From Absidia repens (lineage: Eukaryota; Mucoromycota; Mucoromycetes; Mucorales; Cunninghamellaceae), in the NCBI GenBank assembly GCA_002105175.1, contig MCGE01000018.1:310001-374000 (forward strand): a DNA stretch of 64,000 bases, in the 5' to 3' direction. The stretch's first letter is position 1; every line of letters begins with the position of its first letter. Made by a program: the position numbers and the translations under genes. This document shows positions 35,605 to 47,682 of this stretch, one piece after another. The notes under the pieces are model-generated. The model had not been told where the DNA came from, ran no database searches, and saw nothing but the letters and a program-made list of their open reading frames with translations.

Positions 35605-36980
35605 TTTTTACAGCGTTTTTCGACGGAAGAGAAGAAGAGTTTTCCCATTTTTATTTTGGCCAATTGAAAAATTAATTTGGACTCCGCCCACACCACCACC
35701 ACGACAAAATTTTTGCCTACCCCATCCGTGCTACCCGCTGCCTGATTTAGCCCTAGTGGTCACGATCAGACATATTTCCAGACCAAGGTCTAACAGCATC
35801 ACTGCCCACCAAATCGATATTGAAAAATAATATTCAAAAACTGTGATGCAAATTCAAATGTACTTACACCATCCATGCCAACACTTTTTCAGAAGAGAAA
35901 TGAGATGTCTTCTATTTCCTTGCCTTTATTCACATTTTTCGTATTCTCTTCGATTGTTTAGTAGTAATATATAAAAATGATATATTTCATATAAAACGTC
36001 ATAAATGATAATTATTTTTAATTTTTTGGTTCAATATGATACCATCTTTTTTAGACGATATCATCGTCCCCAATTGAAGACGACGCCACTGAATGAACTG
36101 GATAGTTTTGGATCAAGGATTAGTTACATCAACATGACATTAAAAATATATAGTATTTGTGATATCGTTAAGATATTGCATTAGTGCGGTACTTTGCTTT
36201 TTTGTTTTTATCAATAAAACACCATTCGTCTTTTTACATACTGTGGATAGTCTCTCTTACATATACAGTTTGATGATTTTTATTTGGAACTTGATGCATA
36301 AATTTGGATGGGGTGTATGTTACTAGGCTTCCGAAATAAGACGATTTGATAAGCAGGCATGACGTACCTTACGGTATTTGGAGTAGAATATCTTAAATCA
36401 CCTAAAAACAATGCGTGATACATTATAAACTATTTAATGCACTCATTGCAGACATATACAATAAAGAATTTTTTATTGAAGAATAACCGTAGCTTAAGAT
36501 AAAATAAGGTGGTAAGCAATCCTTTGGCGAGTCTATCTATTCTACTGTGCTGTACAGTGGAGGGGTGGGCTATTCTACGGTATGTGGTAAAGTATTCTAA
36601 AGAGTAAGGGAACGACGGCATCGTGACAGTTGCATCATGAGAAGATAACCTCCATGTTACCGATGCTGAATCAGGACAGTTATTTTTTCAGAATAAAACA
36701 GTCGATATTGAACGTTATCGTTTGTTGGAAGAAAAGAAAAGGTTAACCGCCATACATACCACCAGTGTTGAGTGGTGTAGGTTACGGTTAAAAAAAAAAA
36801 GAGCCACCAAACCGCCACATTCTGTCATGAGAAAAGAACTATCATGTTGACTATGTTACATTGTGTTTAATGATATATATATATTAAAAAAAGGCAAGCA
36901 AAAAAGAAATAAAAAAACCGAGTTTCTATTCTTGTATAATCATTATACACTTATCCTTGCGAGAGAGACACAGGGAAATA
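35605..36980. other. Gene-poor interval
   Basis: No gene is firmly supported. A minus-strand ATGGATGG then GTAAGT pattern near 35873 and a plus-strand TTTTTTAG followed by a 13-codon open frame near 36054-36096 look like isolated exon ends, but no consistent gene could be assembled. AATAAA lies near 36214. A CTGTACAGTG word near 36550 resembles MITE target sequence. Confidence 0.4.
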
Positions 36981-37640
36981 TTTAACCCCCGCACACGTGA
37001 ATTTTTATTTTCGTTCGTTTTTATTTTTTCGAACTCTTTCTTTTTTTGCTTCATCATTTAACTTCTTTTAAGTTTTGGTGGACTTAAATTAGTGTCGGGA
37101 CCAGTTTAAAAGGGTTATCAGAAAAGGGATTATAAGATACATAGGGAAACCCTTTCATTTTGGTTGTAAGATCTGGAGGCGCCGTTAGATGGTTCTTTGG
37201 ATCCTTCATTAGCTTAGTTCAGTATTAGTTTGTCTATATTTTGTATCTACATTTGAATAAAATATGCATCTTTTTATATACTTCATTGAAAAACTGTCCC
37301 ATTAGTCTCTCACAGGCCTTGTGCAGTACATCGCTTTTTTTACTATCATCATCCTCTTTGATTAGCATTAACCGTTGTTGTGATTTAGTAGCAGATGCTG
37401 CTTAAGCCTTTCTCATATCTTGCGTAGTACATTGACTCCCATTTTGCAACCCTCCCTATATAAGTGTTGATTATTCTTCAAATTTCACTATAGTACCCCT
37501 CATGTTAGGCCATTAGATCCCGTATTTGTTGTTGTTCTTCGCAGCTTATGATCAATGTTTCAATAAAATATATCTTTTTTTTTTTAGCCATCAGCCACTT
37601 CTACCGGTCCATTGGATATAGGACTTTTTTTGGGGGGTTG
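36981..37640 (+). repeat. Dispersed non-coding repeat, copy C (short)
   Basis: It opens with CCCCCGCACACGTGAATTTT at 36985. T-rich tract follows, then the core at 37049-37285 (CTTCATCATTTAACTTC, GGGAAACCCTTTCATTTTGG, TTGAATAAAATATGC). A shorter tail has another CAATAAAATATATC near 37559. The distal end with the CCTAGG segment is missing, so this copy is truncated or diverged. Confidence 0.72.
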
Positions 37641-38947
37641 TATGATAAGATATGAATTGAATATCACGTCAGATATAACGATGATACCGGAGACCCTTGT
37701 GAGAGAAATTCTGAACAATCAGTATCACTTCGTTAATGGGCGTCTCTTGTAAGAATACTGTTCAACTAATATACCCATTTATTTTTTGGACAATCAAATG
37801 TGGCATGAATGATACAACAACTTCCAGATCTTTTTATCAAGGACTGCGCAGAAATGGATCAGGATTCCTTCACTACTGTTTCATATTAAATCCTGCCACC
37901 TTTGGAAAATGCGCCTGTCTAGTAACATTTTAATTTTTCTGGACTTCCCAGTGAAAACTTTTAAACATTGACTGATTATAGTTGCATATAACAGTTCCTT
38001 CTTTTTTTTTTTTTTGTATTGATATTCATACTTATCACAAAGCTGTAACACTTCAAAATTGAGGCATCGTAAACTAATGGCACTTCTGGATGAAACAAAC
38101 CATGAAGTTTATTTATTTTTGTACACACGCCCGGTATTTCATGCTTTTTGTGTGTCTATGATGCGGGGAAGAGGGTTATGTGGACAATAGGGTGTAACAC
38201 TTTTCTTGGGGGAGGGGAGGATCGGCTATGATGGTACGTCTTTTTTTCGACAACGCTGAAATTTATATATATATATATATATATATAGACAAAAACATAG
38301 ACAGCAATGACAAATTTAGGCAAAAGCAAATAAATGATAAAAATAAAATGGTTTTATTCAAAAAAGGAAAAAGAAAAAGAATGGCAGTAATAATTTCTAC
38401 AACTACAAAATACAATAAAGCCCTTTTCATCAAATAATTCTGGGTAATTTTATCTGCAAACGTCTCTTTGGGCGATGTAAGTTTCGCCCTGCGGGGCCGC
38501 GCACCCGGCATGCTACCATTTGCTAGTATCCTATTAAAATAATAAAAAACACCCCATAACCATCATCACCAATATCATAAATCACGGACTCAAAAACAGA
38601 ATTCAAAAAACAAGTTTTCTTTATTGTAAAAATGTATGTAAAATCAAAAATAACTGAAGATAAAACAGAATATTTCGAGGTGTTGAATGAATCTAAATAG
38701 TAGACAGAGAGAAGGAGTTAGTAAAAGTCAGAGAATACACAACCCAAACACCGCTCGGTCATTCACTCATACACACATAAATACATATATATATATAATC
38801 AGAATACATTTTTCACATCAAGAATAACTCAGGTAATGTAGATAAAGGATTGTTGTTGAATTCATCATGTGTATAAATGTGTATAAGAGAAAGTGACCCA
38901 AATCCATCTCCATCCGAATCAGACATATATAATCCCCAGTTACTTAC
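37641..38947. other. Gene-poor interval and 3' flank of RPS18
   Basis: No gene is supported. It holds a T-tract near 38000, an (AT)n run near 38263-38287 and a short GC-rich island near 38478-38511 (GCGGGGCCGCGCACCCGGCA) in otherwise AT-rich DNA. TTTATT at about 38617 could be the RPS18 polyadenylation signal on the minus strand. Confidence 0.45.
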
Positions 38948-39597
38948 TTATTTCTTCTTGGAGACACCGACGGTTCTACCACGACGGCCAGTAGTCTTGG
39001 TATGTTGACCACGGACACGGAGACCCCAGTAGTGACGAAGACCACGATGGACGCGGATCTTCTTCATACGTTCCAAATCTTCACGCATCTTGGTGTCCAA
39101 CACGTTGGAGATAACTTGAGAGTACTTGCCATCGATGATATCCTTTTGTCTGTTGAGGAACCAGTTGGGGATCTTGTATTGAGCAGGGTTTTGCAAAATG
39201 GTGACAATACGTTCCAATTCTTCGTTGGTCAATTCACCAGCACGCTTGTTCAAGTCAACATCGGCCTTCTTGCAAGCAACGTTAGCGAAACGGCGACCCA
39301 CACCCTTGACGGAAGTCAAGGCAATGACGATCTTGTCCTTACCGTCAACGTTAGTGTTGAGAAGACGGATGATGTGTTGGAACTAGAATAATAAAGAAAC
39401 AATAGGTCAGTCATACTAATTTCACAATAAGGTGTACAATTTTGTATTTGCTTTCATGTCGACTTACTTGGTTCCTTTTAGGGACGACGAGAGACTAGAA
39501 GGGAAAAAATACAAATAAATGTAAACATTCGTTAGTAAACAAGCACTAGTTCATTTTGTATAATCATCCATTCATCCATCACCATCCCCTCTACCAT
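38948..39597 (-). CDS. RPS18: Cytosolic small-subunit ribosomal protein uS13 (S18)
   Basis: Component of the 40S head that contacts the P-site tRNA region. Exons are 39597-39595 (the ATG alone, inferred), 39494-39468 (27 bases, SLVVPKRNQ) and 39382-38948, totalling 154 residues, normal for the family. Diagnostic text includes [56 protein letters not shown] and the invariant C-terminus [20 protein letters not shown] then SKKK. The exact first exon is uncertain, because ATG followed by GTAGAG or a nearby ATG plus GTGATG both fit. Codon bias is strong, as expected for a highly expressed gene. It is divergent from the mS38 gene, with about 366 bases between starts. Confidence 0.95.
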
Positions 39598-39963
39598 TCA
39601 TCCATCCAACGATTCATCCATCTATTGTATCCGTCGTAGCTTTCGTTGATCATGCCCGAGTTTTTTTTTTTTTTTTTGTTTTCTGTATATCCCACTTTAC
39701 CATGACGTTGAATCGGAACGATAAAAGAGAAAGAAAAAAAAAAGGGATAAATGGGGTCGGTGTGATCTTTTCTGAGAGTGCCAAAAAAAAAAATAAGGGA
39801 ACCAAGATCAAGGTGGCCCGAGGCATATTGAATTCCCGCCGCCTGCCAAAGAAAAAAACCAGCCACCCGGCCAGTCACTGGGCTTTCCTTTTTATTTTTG
39901 GCTCCCTGTCTATTCTTTTTTCGCTTTTTTTTTTGTCCCCCCTCCACAATATATACATATCTT
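39598..39963. promoter_or_regulatory. Shared divergent promoter of RPS18 and mS38
   Basis: About 366 bases separate two divergent starts. It contains T- and A-tracts (39661-39677, 39738-39745, 39783-39795) and 5' UTR sequence for both genes. A cytosolic and a mitochondrial ribosomal protein gene may be co-regulated from this region. No specific factor site is named. Confidence 0.6.
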
Positions 39964-40457
39964 ATGCTTTTTGGACGAAGTATTCAACGTTTGGTATTGA
40001 CTCCAGCAGTCCTCACTTCCTCCACCCGTACACGTCTCACCACCACTACAGTACGATGGGCTTCCACTCACTCCTCCATGTCTCATTCCCAACCAACATC
40101 ATTCCCCTGGACATTTTCCACAGGTAATAAAAAAAAATATATCCATCGCATTTTTTATTTTTTTATTTTTTTATTATTATGCTAATATCTCCTTTTTTTG
40201 GCGGGTCGTCTCACTTCATTCTCTTTCCAGCTAAAACCACCGTGACCGATAAAGTTAAAGACCATCTCTCCACCCTTCGCCCATTCAATGCCCCTCCTGC
40301 ACCTGCTTTACGACAACCATCTACCCAGTCTCCCCTGGTCGAAGAAGGCATGCAACTTACAAGTACACTTCGGAAACGTCGATTAAAGATGAACAAACAC
40401 AAGCACAAGAAATTACGGAAGCGAACCCGGGCACTTAGAAAACGATTAGGCAAATAG
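39964..40457 (+). CDS. COX24: Mitochondrial small ribosomal subunit protein mS38 (Cox24/AURKAIP1-type)
   Basis: Two exons, 39964-40123 and 40231-40457, give 128 residues. The N-terminus MLFGRSIQRLVLTPAVLTSS and following Arg/Ser/Thr-rich segment form a mitochondrial presequence. The C-terminus has the conserved mS38 box: STLRKRRLKMNKHKHKKLRK followed by RTRALRKRLGK. In yeast this protein (Cox24/mS38) supports mitochondrial translation, notably of COX1. The start is chosen because it begins the presequence. Upstream in-frame codons are 5'UTR-like. It is divergent from RPS18. Confidence 0.92.
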
Positions 40458-41496
40458 TCTAGTGTAGTTAAAATATAATATTTTAGATTTGTAGTTGTTG
40501 TAGTTGTTGTTGTATAGACATATTATCTTTTTTACCATCTTTTTTTTTTATTATTACAATATATAAACATATATCAAATAAAGATACAATGAAAACACAT
40601 GATTCATACGACACGATAGGGTCGCCAGGTTGTATAGGACAGGGTTAATGAATGCTTTATTGGGTGTAATTAGGCGGACAAGAATATACTGATTTAAGAA
40701 ACTGTATTAATCATGATTAAATTAAAATTGAAACCAGCCTACAGCATTTGTTAGGAGGATGCTTTGAAGGGAAGGGGGTGAATGATATTAATGGTGGGTG
40801 AATTTTGGTCAAAGAAGTTCGGCGTGAAGTGTGCAACGATTATGATCTGGGAGGTTCATCTGCGATGCTAACGGGTTCGAGGTAGAATGTTGGTTTAATA
40901 GAAAAAATATGATATTTTGAACTCAAAAATTGATATCAAATGTATCAATGAGTGTTGTATGGAGGGTGTTGATTTCATCCATATGCAAAAAAAGGCGATC
41001 TTAATTTTCATTTTGGGCATGAATTTCGGGGCAGAAAAAAAAAGGTGGTGTATTTTTGGGCACAGATACGCAGTATTATTGAAAATTCAAGTGAAAATAG
41101 CCTTCTGCTGGAAATAAAAGTCGATTTTTCAGACTAATAAAAAACCATTGGGTCTATGCTGAACTAGCATTCAACATTTTCCATCCGATCGTGTCCTTTT
41201 TATTTTATGATGGTATATAACAAACTCTAGTATCATGTAGCACAAAAAAATGAAGGCATGGAGACATTTTTGAAGGATGGACAAAAAAATAATCGCCATA
41301 GAAGTTTTATTAGATGTAGGCAAATACTAACACTGTATGATGACTTCGCCAAAAGACAACCAAGACCAATAAAATAAAATAAAAAAATAAAGACATGCAA
41401 AGTTCAAGAGCGGTGGGGGAGTTTATTGCAGACAATAAAAATATTTCATAAGCGAGAATCTAAACTACAAGGGAAACTATCACTAATGATGTTTGT
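40458..41496. other. Convergent intergenic region between mS38 and NUP54
   Basis: No gene is supported. AATAAA-type words near 40577 (plus) and TTTATT near 41423 (minus) fit polyadenylation of the two convergent genes. A short GTTGTAGTTGTTGTTGT run lies after the mS38 stop. Open frames here are not protein-like. Confidence 0.5.
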
Positions 41497-43297
41497 TCAA
41501 GGTAAATATTGTAACCGTTCTTCTTGTTGTTGTAAATGTTGCTGCTGTTCTTGTTGTAATGATTGAGCATCTTTTGCATCACGTTGAAGTACATCAATGG
41601 TGTGTTGAATCCCACGTTGCTGTTCGTCTAGGATCTATATATCCCCCAAAAAAAAAATCAAAACAAAAATCAATCACCCATCGTATAGAACCGATTTGTT
41701 TCAGTCATACCTTTGTAATTTCTTCCACATGACTAGGACTGACCGAATCCCATTCATATACACCGTCAACACTCCCATATTTTCGTCCTGATTCCTTGAT
41801 AAGTTGTAATTGTGCCCACATCTGACTAAGCGTGCCATGGAATTGCTCCGACTGTTGTAATTGATCTTGGATGGATTCGAATCGAGTTCGCATCATTTCT
41901 TCTTCGGGTGTAATGGATAATCCTTTTTGGCGTAAAACCTGGGTATGTTTGAGGAACTACATAAAATAATAATATTAACAATAATGGCAATGTTTAAAAA
42001 TCACACACACACACACACACACACTTGATAATCTACCCTATCCTCGCGCTTCTATTTTATCCTTCCTACCCTAATCACACGTTGAGTAATTTCCATATAC
42101 TGTCGCTTGGCTTCCATCAACTTGTTGGCGTTTTCTAATAAAGTGGTTTCTTGAAGTTTCTTGACTTTGTCGTTGATTTCTTGTAGTTTCGCCTTATGAG
42201 CTTGCGATAATAAATTCTGTGCTTCCATTCGTTTGTCAATATCACTGAATCCGATAGCTAAAGTTGGCACCATACTATTAAAAAGAAGAAGAAAAAAAGG
42301 AAATGAGCTACGTAAGAAAAAAAAACCAGAGGGAGTCTACAACAACTTACCATGTAGGATCAGGATTCTTTTTTTGTGCATCATCCCAAGCCTTTTGATC
42401 CTGATTAGGTGGTCGTTGATATAAATGGACTTCTTGTGCCGGTACCGTATTGTAAAAGTAAGTCTTGAATTTGCAAGTGGGGGATTCGGGATCCCACCAA
42501 GATTTCATCAATGCCAAGGATTGCCACATGTTTTCTGGTGTGATATCGTTCAGCGTACGTTGTCCCTTTTGTTCCAATTCTTCCTTATTTTTCTGTACTA
42601 ATAGCTGATAAATCATCTGGTCGCGTTGTTGAGGTGTCATATTGTTCATATTGCCTGTTTATGAATAAATATAAGGTATGTTGTTAATATACAACAGAAA
42701 AAAGAAAAAAAAAAAAAGACAGAGAGAGGTCTTACCTTGAAGACTGTTCATGTTGTTAAAAGAAGATCCAGTTGAAGAAAAGCCAAAGGGCGTAGTTGCT
42801 GGTTTGTTGGCTGATGCGCCGAATAAGCTTGAAGTGGTATTTGCTGTTGTATTACTGGTGTTTCCTCCAAAAAGCGAGGTGTTGGTGTTTGAGGCTCCAA
42901 ATAGAGATGGTGTGGCAGTTGTTGTTGCTGCTGTTGCTTGGCTCGTTCCTCCTCCAAATAGACCACCTCCTCCAAAGCCAGTTTGTTGTTGTTGTTGTGG
43001 TTGTGATGTAGCTGTTACTCCAAAAGTAGGTGCGGCAGCGCTTGTTGCGCCAAAAAGAGATGGTTGTTGTGGATTAGCAGGAGTAGCGGTGGAAGCAGCT
43101 GGAGCGCCAAAGGCAGGAGTTGTTGCTGTAGTGGATGATGCGCCGCCAAATAAAGATGATGCTGGCGCCGTGGTGTTACTGGTGTTGCCTCCAAAAGTAA
43201 ATCCACCTGGTTTTGGTGCTGCGCCAAACCCGGTTGCTGGTGCAGTTGATCCAAACCCTGTGGAAGTCGATGCGGGTGTTTGACCAAATAAAGACAT
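41497..43297 (-). CDS. NUP54: FG-nucleoporin Nup54/Nup57
   Basis: Five or six exons encode about 490 residues. The N-terminal half is an FG-repeat domain from MSLFGQTPASTSTGFGSTAP onwards, rich in GLFG/SLFG and FG units, which line the nuclear pore channel. The C-terminal half carries the alpha-helical Nup54 domain: NMTPQQRDQMIYQLLVQKNK, then ALMKSWWDPESPTCKFKTYF and YNTVPAQEV, typical of the family. A coiled coil follows (SQAHKAKLQEINDKVKKLQE and later EEEMMRTRFESIQDQLQQSE). In the pore it works with Nup62 and Nup58 in the central channel complex. The last exon (41637-41497) is Gln-rich and ends ERLQYLP. A (CA)n run lies in an intron near 42003. Confidence 0.94.
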
Positions 43298-43522
43298 TTA
43301 ATATGAAGGGTAAAGGGCGGAAGATTGATGAAAGAAAGAGACAAGAGACTATTTTTTTTTTTTTGGGAGGGAGAATTTTATAAACGCGCATGTTCTAAAG
43401 GTGGTGCCAGCTTGAGCCAATAAGCCACTTTGTTTTAATCGCCGGCCCCTCAACTCATTTTTCTTGCCCCCTCCCCTTTTTTCCATTTTTCTTCTTTTAT
43501 AAATATATTCTATCTACACACC
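43298..43522. promoter_or_regulatory. Shared divergent promoter of NUP54 and COA3
   Basis: Only 225 bases separate the divergent starts. A T-run near 43352-43363 and pyrimidine-rich runs near 43454-43500 are visible. A CCAAT-like word (GCCAATAAGCC, near 43417) is present. Assignment to either gene is not possible. Confidence 0.5.
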
Positions 43523-43880
43523 ATGAACGAACAACAAAATACTTCAGCAAAAGGCTACGGCACTCGGGAAAAACTTTATACTCAACCCAAAGGATATGGC
43601 TTCTCACCTGCTTTACAAAGAACCCGAAAACCCTTTGCTATGCGAAACGTCTTGACCTTGGGTGCTCTTCTGACTTTTACTGGTAGCATTTGTATGTATA
43701 CCCCATGCATATGACAAAAAAAAAAAAAAAAGAAGTGAAATATTTATTTATTTATTTTATCTAGATGCCTATTCCATGTTTGCCGTAAAGCAAGATGACT
43801 TTAGTGACGTTCCTCTTCCTAGTCAACTTCCCGGTGTACAAGATGTCACCAAGTCTGCAAGAGAAACCAAGAATGTCTAG
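43523..43880 (+). CDS. COA3: Cytochrome c oxidase assembly factor Coa3 (CCDC56-type)
   Basis: Two exons, 43523-43691 and 43765-43880, give 94 residues. It has one membrane span (RNVLTLGALLTFTGSIYAYS) followed by the family hallmark MFAVKQDDFSDVPLPSQLPG. Coa3 sits in the mitochondrial inner membrane with its tail in the intermembrane space. It acts with Cox14 and Mss51-type factors in COX1 assembly and translation feedback. The N-terminus (NEQQNTSAKGYGTREK) is short and hydrophilic, as usual. Confidence 0.92.
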
Positions 43881-44597
43881 ATTAGATCAACCCACCACCT
43901 TAACATTCCCCTTCTTCTCCACTTCATTCATTATTACCTGTCAATTCTCTATTATTAGTTAGTGATACTAGTCTTCACCCGATCCCCTTTACCTACTTCC
44001 ACATCATTTTGTACTACATTTCGTTCGTTTGGTTTTATCTTTCTTTTTTTTTTTTTTTTTTTTACCAATACACATAACTCAAATAAAATCAAATATTTTT
44101 TGTTTGATATTGTTACATATCATCACTTTAAAACTATATGACTGACCTTTCATTGTATGCTCTTCCCTCAAAGTATATTGTCTTTTTTTGTCTTTTTTTG
44201 CTTTACAGCACAGCCAATTGAATAAAATTGATACTATACCAAATATATCTGACTTAGTCTATGCCTTGCCCTCATTTCTCGACATTCCATCTTACACTGC
44301 CTTGTTTCTTCTTCTTTGCAGTAGGACACATCATTGAATAAAATCAATACTATACCAAATATATCTGACATATCACTTTTTTCTCGATATTCCATCCTTT
44401 GAAGAGCTCTAGTTTTTTTCCCTTTATCTCAACAGACCAGACATACATAAACATATACACCTACACAATTGAAATAAAATCCATGCATTTTATTTGTTTT
44501 TTGTTTTACTATATATAAGTTCTATACTACTAGAACAAAACAAAAAAAAAAAAAGAGCTATATGACTAAATTGATAACTAAACTAAAAAAAAAAATA
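43881..44597. other. 3' region of COA3 with duplicated AATAAA segments
   Basis: No gene is supported. Two copies of a segment of about 45 bases lie about 118 bases apart (near 44213-44252 and 44332-44371). Both read TTGAATAAAAT(T/C)(G/A)ATACTATAC followed by CAAATATATCTGAC. A third, weaker CAATTGAAATAAAATCC lies near 44467. They may be alternative polyadenylation sites of COA3. Confidence 0.6.
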
Positions 44598-44781
44598 CTA
44601 TGATACAAGTTGGGGTTGATGATGATGATGTCTTGATGGTACCGGCACACGTTGTCGCCATTGGGGTTCTGGCACGACCGTACGGTTGGTAGAGCTTGAT
44701 GCTTTTCTAAAACTGGAAGGTTTCTTGGGCCGATGTTTGGTTGGCTAACACGATCACATACACATCCACACACAGCACACC

Positions 44782-44813
<32 letters not shown>

Positions 44814-46791
44814 CGATGGTTAGAATCGATGGGTGGATAAAGGCGTTGGGGTTTTCAAACTTACATGATTCAGATGTGGTGAATGTGACACAGATCGGTC
44901 TCCTGCCGTTGAGTCCAATTTTTTCATGTGGTCATTGTTGTTGGTTTTCCACCATGCAGGAGATGATGATGATGACTTTTTAGACTGATCTGTCCGAGAC
45001 TTATTCCAGAGTTTGTTGATCAATTTGCTGCTGCTGCTGTTATTGTCGCTGAAAGGTAGAGTAGGCGGTAATGGTGGTAAAGGATTATTTTTGCTATGTG
45101 ACACTTTGTTGTTGTTGTTGCTGTTATGGCTTTTCATCGCGTCCAGTTGTTCCAGCAGTGTCTGCTGGTGCTGGTGGTGTCCCATTTCAGCGCTGAAGGC
45201 TTCCCAAAATCCACGAGTATTTTCTGGATAGTCATCCAAGTTGACGGTAGATGATGTCGGTTGCGTCTGTGTCGGGATCGTGGTCACCACAGATGAAAAA
45301 GATACCTTCTTTCGTCGTTCAGGTCGTCCTTTTGAGGTACTGTCGTTGCCCACATGTTTGGTCAGCCCCGTGTATTGTTCATAGTGATGATGTGGGTGAT
45401 GGCGGTAACTGAGTGTGCTGCTGTTGTCGCTACTATATCGTTTCCGAGGCTGGGTTGGTTTCATCATCATCATCATCATCGTTGCTGGCAAGGTCTTGTT
45501 CATATCGTAATACTGGTGATTTGCATCCATAGCATTTTCATCGGAAAGAGAAGAGTCGTCGCTTGAATCGTCCGCTGAGCCAACTAGTTCATTGTATCGC
45601 CGCTGATCTCGTTGTGCTTGAACTGTGCCTTCCAGATGCATCATTTTCCTGGTAGTCGGACCCAAATCTTCATTGTCGACATTGATCACCCGTAGCTGCC
45701 TCTGACAGCTGTTGACGTTGTTCGGTGAACGATGTAGAGAAGGTCGTTTGATATTTTGCTGATGTATGTGCCATTGATGCGGTGTAGGTGGAGGTGGTTG
45801 GGATGGACATTGTGCTTTCGACATAGACCGGTCGCAATGCTTGGAAGGCGGAGTTGGAGGTAAGCTATATGCCTTTCTAACGTCAATTGTCAGTGCAGGT
45901 GGAGAAGACTGGGGTGACGGTAATGTTGATATAGTGACGGCAGTGGGTTGTTTTGGTGAAGGAAGTAAGCTTGTCAGATTGTGATCACATTTGCCTGCCA
46001 ATGGCGATAGCTGAGGTGTATATGATTGCAAAGGTCGTTGAATACCGTCAGTTGCACCAGTTTGGGTAGAGCCATGTTGTCGTCTTTCATCGTTCCTTTG
46101 TTCTCCGCACGAAGAATGTTCCTTGGGTTGTGGTGTAGTACTACCAAGAGATGAAGAGTTCAAGTCACCATCATGTGGAGTTCGTTGGATCGTTCGGCTG
46201 TCAGCATCAATATTTTGTCGACATGTTTGCTGCTGTTGTACCTGAGTCTGTGGCTGTGGCTGTGAACTATCCAAGTTGGAATGAGACCATTGTGGTTTGA
46301 TTGCTACCTCTGTTGAAAGAGATCTTCCAATGTTGAATGTCTGTTGATGGTAAGGTGATGGTAATTCATATTCTGCCAAAGGACGAGGTAGTTTGTTCGG
46401 TTTATTGACTCGATATGATGTTGTTGGTTTGCCATTCTCTAATGCGCTGATAGCCGTTGACTAAACCATGTATGTAATGAAGCGAGGAAGTACTAGGCGT
46501 TAGTGACATTTACAAGGTAAAATTAAGAGAGCTACTGACGACTTACCACTTTTCCTTTTGCAGATTGCAATTTCTTCAAGGAAGATTGCTTTTTCCATGA
46601 TGGCACTTTTTGAGAAGTGGTAGGACGGGTAGAAAAAGCAGGTTTTGGTGTGGGGAACTTTTTATGTAAATCTGAAGCGGGGGTTGAATCTATTCGTCTC
46701 TTAGTTGGTGTAGACTGGCTAATAGGTGTAGATTGACTGTTTAAATTATTGAAGGCTGTCAAGAGCAATTCTTCGGTGAGATCACGCTATC

Positions 46792-46842
<51 letters not shown>

Positions 46843-47682
46843 AAAAATTAATTTTGCTTGTAAATAAAAAAAGAAGTGAATCATACTTACCGTATTTGAA
46901 TCGGTCACATACATTGTCGCTTTTGCTTTGCTTGACTATATAGTATTTCCAAAAATATTAAATCAAGTGGCGTTTTTAATTTTTGGCATAGTATAATATG
47001 AGGGTGTGGAAAAAGCTTACCTTTAATCGATTCATTTTATGGCTGTCTCTTTTATCAGTAGACAATTGTAATTTTTTCAATAAAATAGAGTGTGGTTCCT
47101 GTGAGTCTTTTTGTTGATCAATTTTCGATTCGTTTTTGTCAGGATTTGTGATAATGGGTACCGGTCGGTTTTCATGTCGTTTGGGTTTAATAGGCACCTT
47201 AGTTGCAATGGTCTGGCTTGGTTCAAGGGTAGTTTTTGGTGACACATCAGTCTGGTTTGCTCGAGTTTTTACTTTTGGTGGTTGGATATCTTGTTGATCC
47301 AATGTGATTAATTGCTGTGGTGATGTGACGTTTTTTTTTATATCAGCTGCATCATCTCTCTTCGGCGAAGGTAAAGGGGTTTCTGGTGATGGAGAATCCT
47401 TTGGTATTTCATCTGCTTTGGTAAAAACATTTTCAATGGTTGGATTTTCTGACATCGCGAGTGGCTTTTGAGAGCATCGTCTTGACTTTCTTTTTTGCCT
47501 CAGTATTTCCAGTTCCTGAAAAAGCATGAAAAATGGAAAATAAAATAAAAATTGAAGACCCGAATTAGCAATTAGCATTGACATCGAGAGATTATCTTTA
47601 CTTCTTCTAACTGTTGCAAATCGGATGCTTTTGTGTAAATGGCTGAATTCCTATTACTTGTTTTTTCATCCATAATGTCCAT
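44598..47682 (-). CDS. Large disordered Ser/Pro/Gln-rich protein of unknown function
   Basis: Six exons are inferred (47682-47602, 47516-47021, 46934-46890, 46786-46549, 46460-44865, 44743-44598), giving about 867 residues. Start MDIMDEKTSNRNSAIYTKAS leads to a short helix (LQQLEEELEILRQKRKSRRC). Then come long Ser/Thr/Pro-rich regions with many SP/TP sites (PKDSPSPETPLPSPKRDD, STPISQSTPTKRRIDSTPAS), basic KKLQSAKGKV, an acidic patch and a Lys-rich segment before the end RHHHHQPQLVS. It also holds ERRKKVSFSSVVTT, a possible PP1-docking (KVSF) motif. No folded domain is recognised. A regulatory or scaffold protein controlled by phosphorylation is a guess. Confidence 0.75.
46794..46839. repeat. 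(CA)n microsatellite
   Basis: An uninterrupted CA run of about 23 units in an intron of the disordered-protein gene, next to an A-run. It should vary in length between isolates. Confidence 0.95.

Noticed and set aside
35605..36300. Exon-like fragments forming a gene upstream of the FAM133-like gene
   Set aside because: Splice signals exist, but frames cannot be joined into a consistent protein on one strand.
38461..38515. GC-rich island resembling a structured RNA or tRNA fragment
   Set aside because: No cloverleaf with T-loop or A/B-box order could be drawn. Length and context do not fit a tRNA.
42750..43283. 177-codon plus-strand frame opposite NUP54
   Set aside because: Antisense shadow of the FG-repeat region.
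46794..46839. CRISPR-like or tandem-array signal
   Set aside because: Simple CA microsatellite without spacers.
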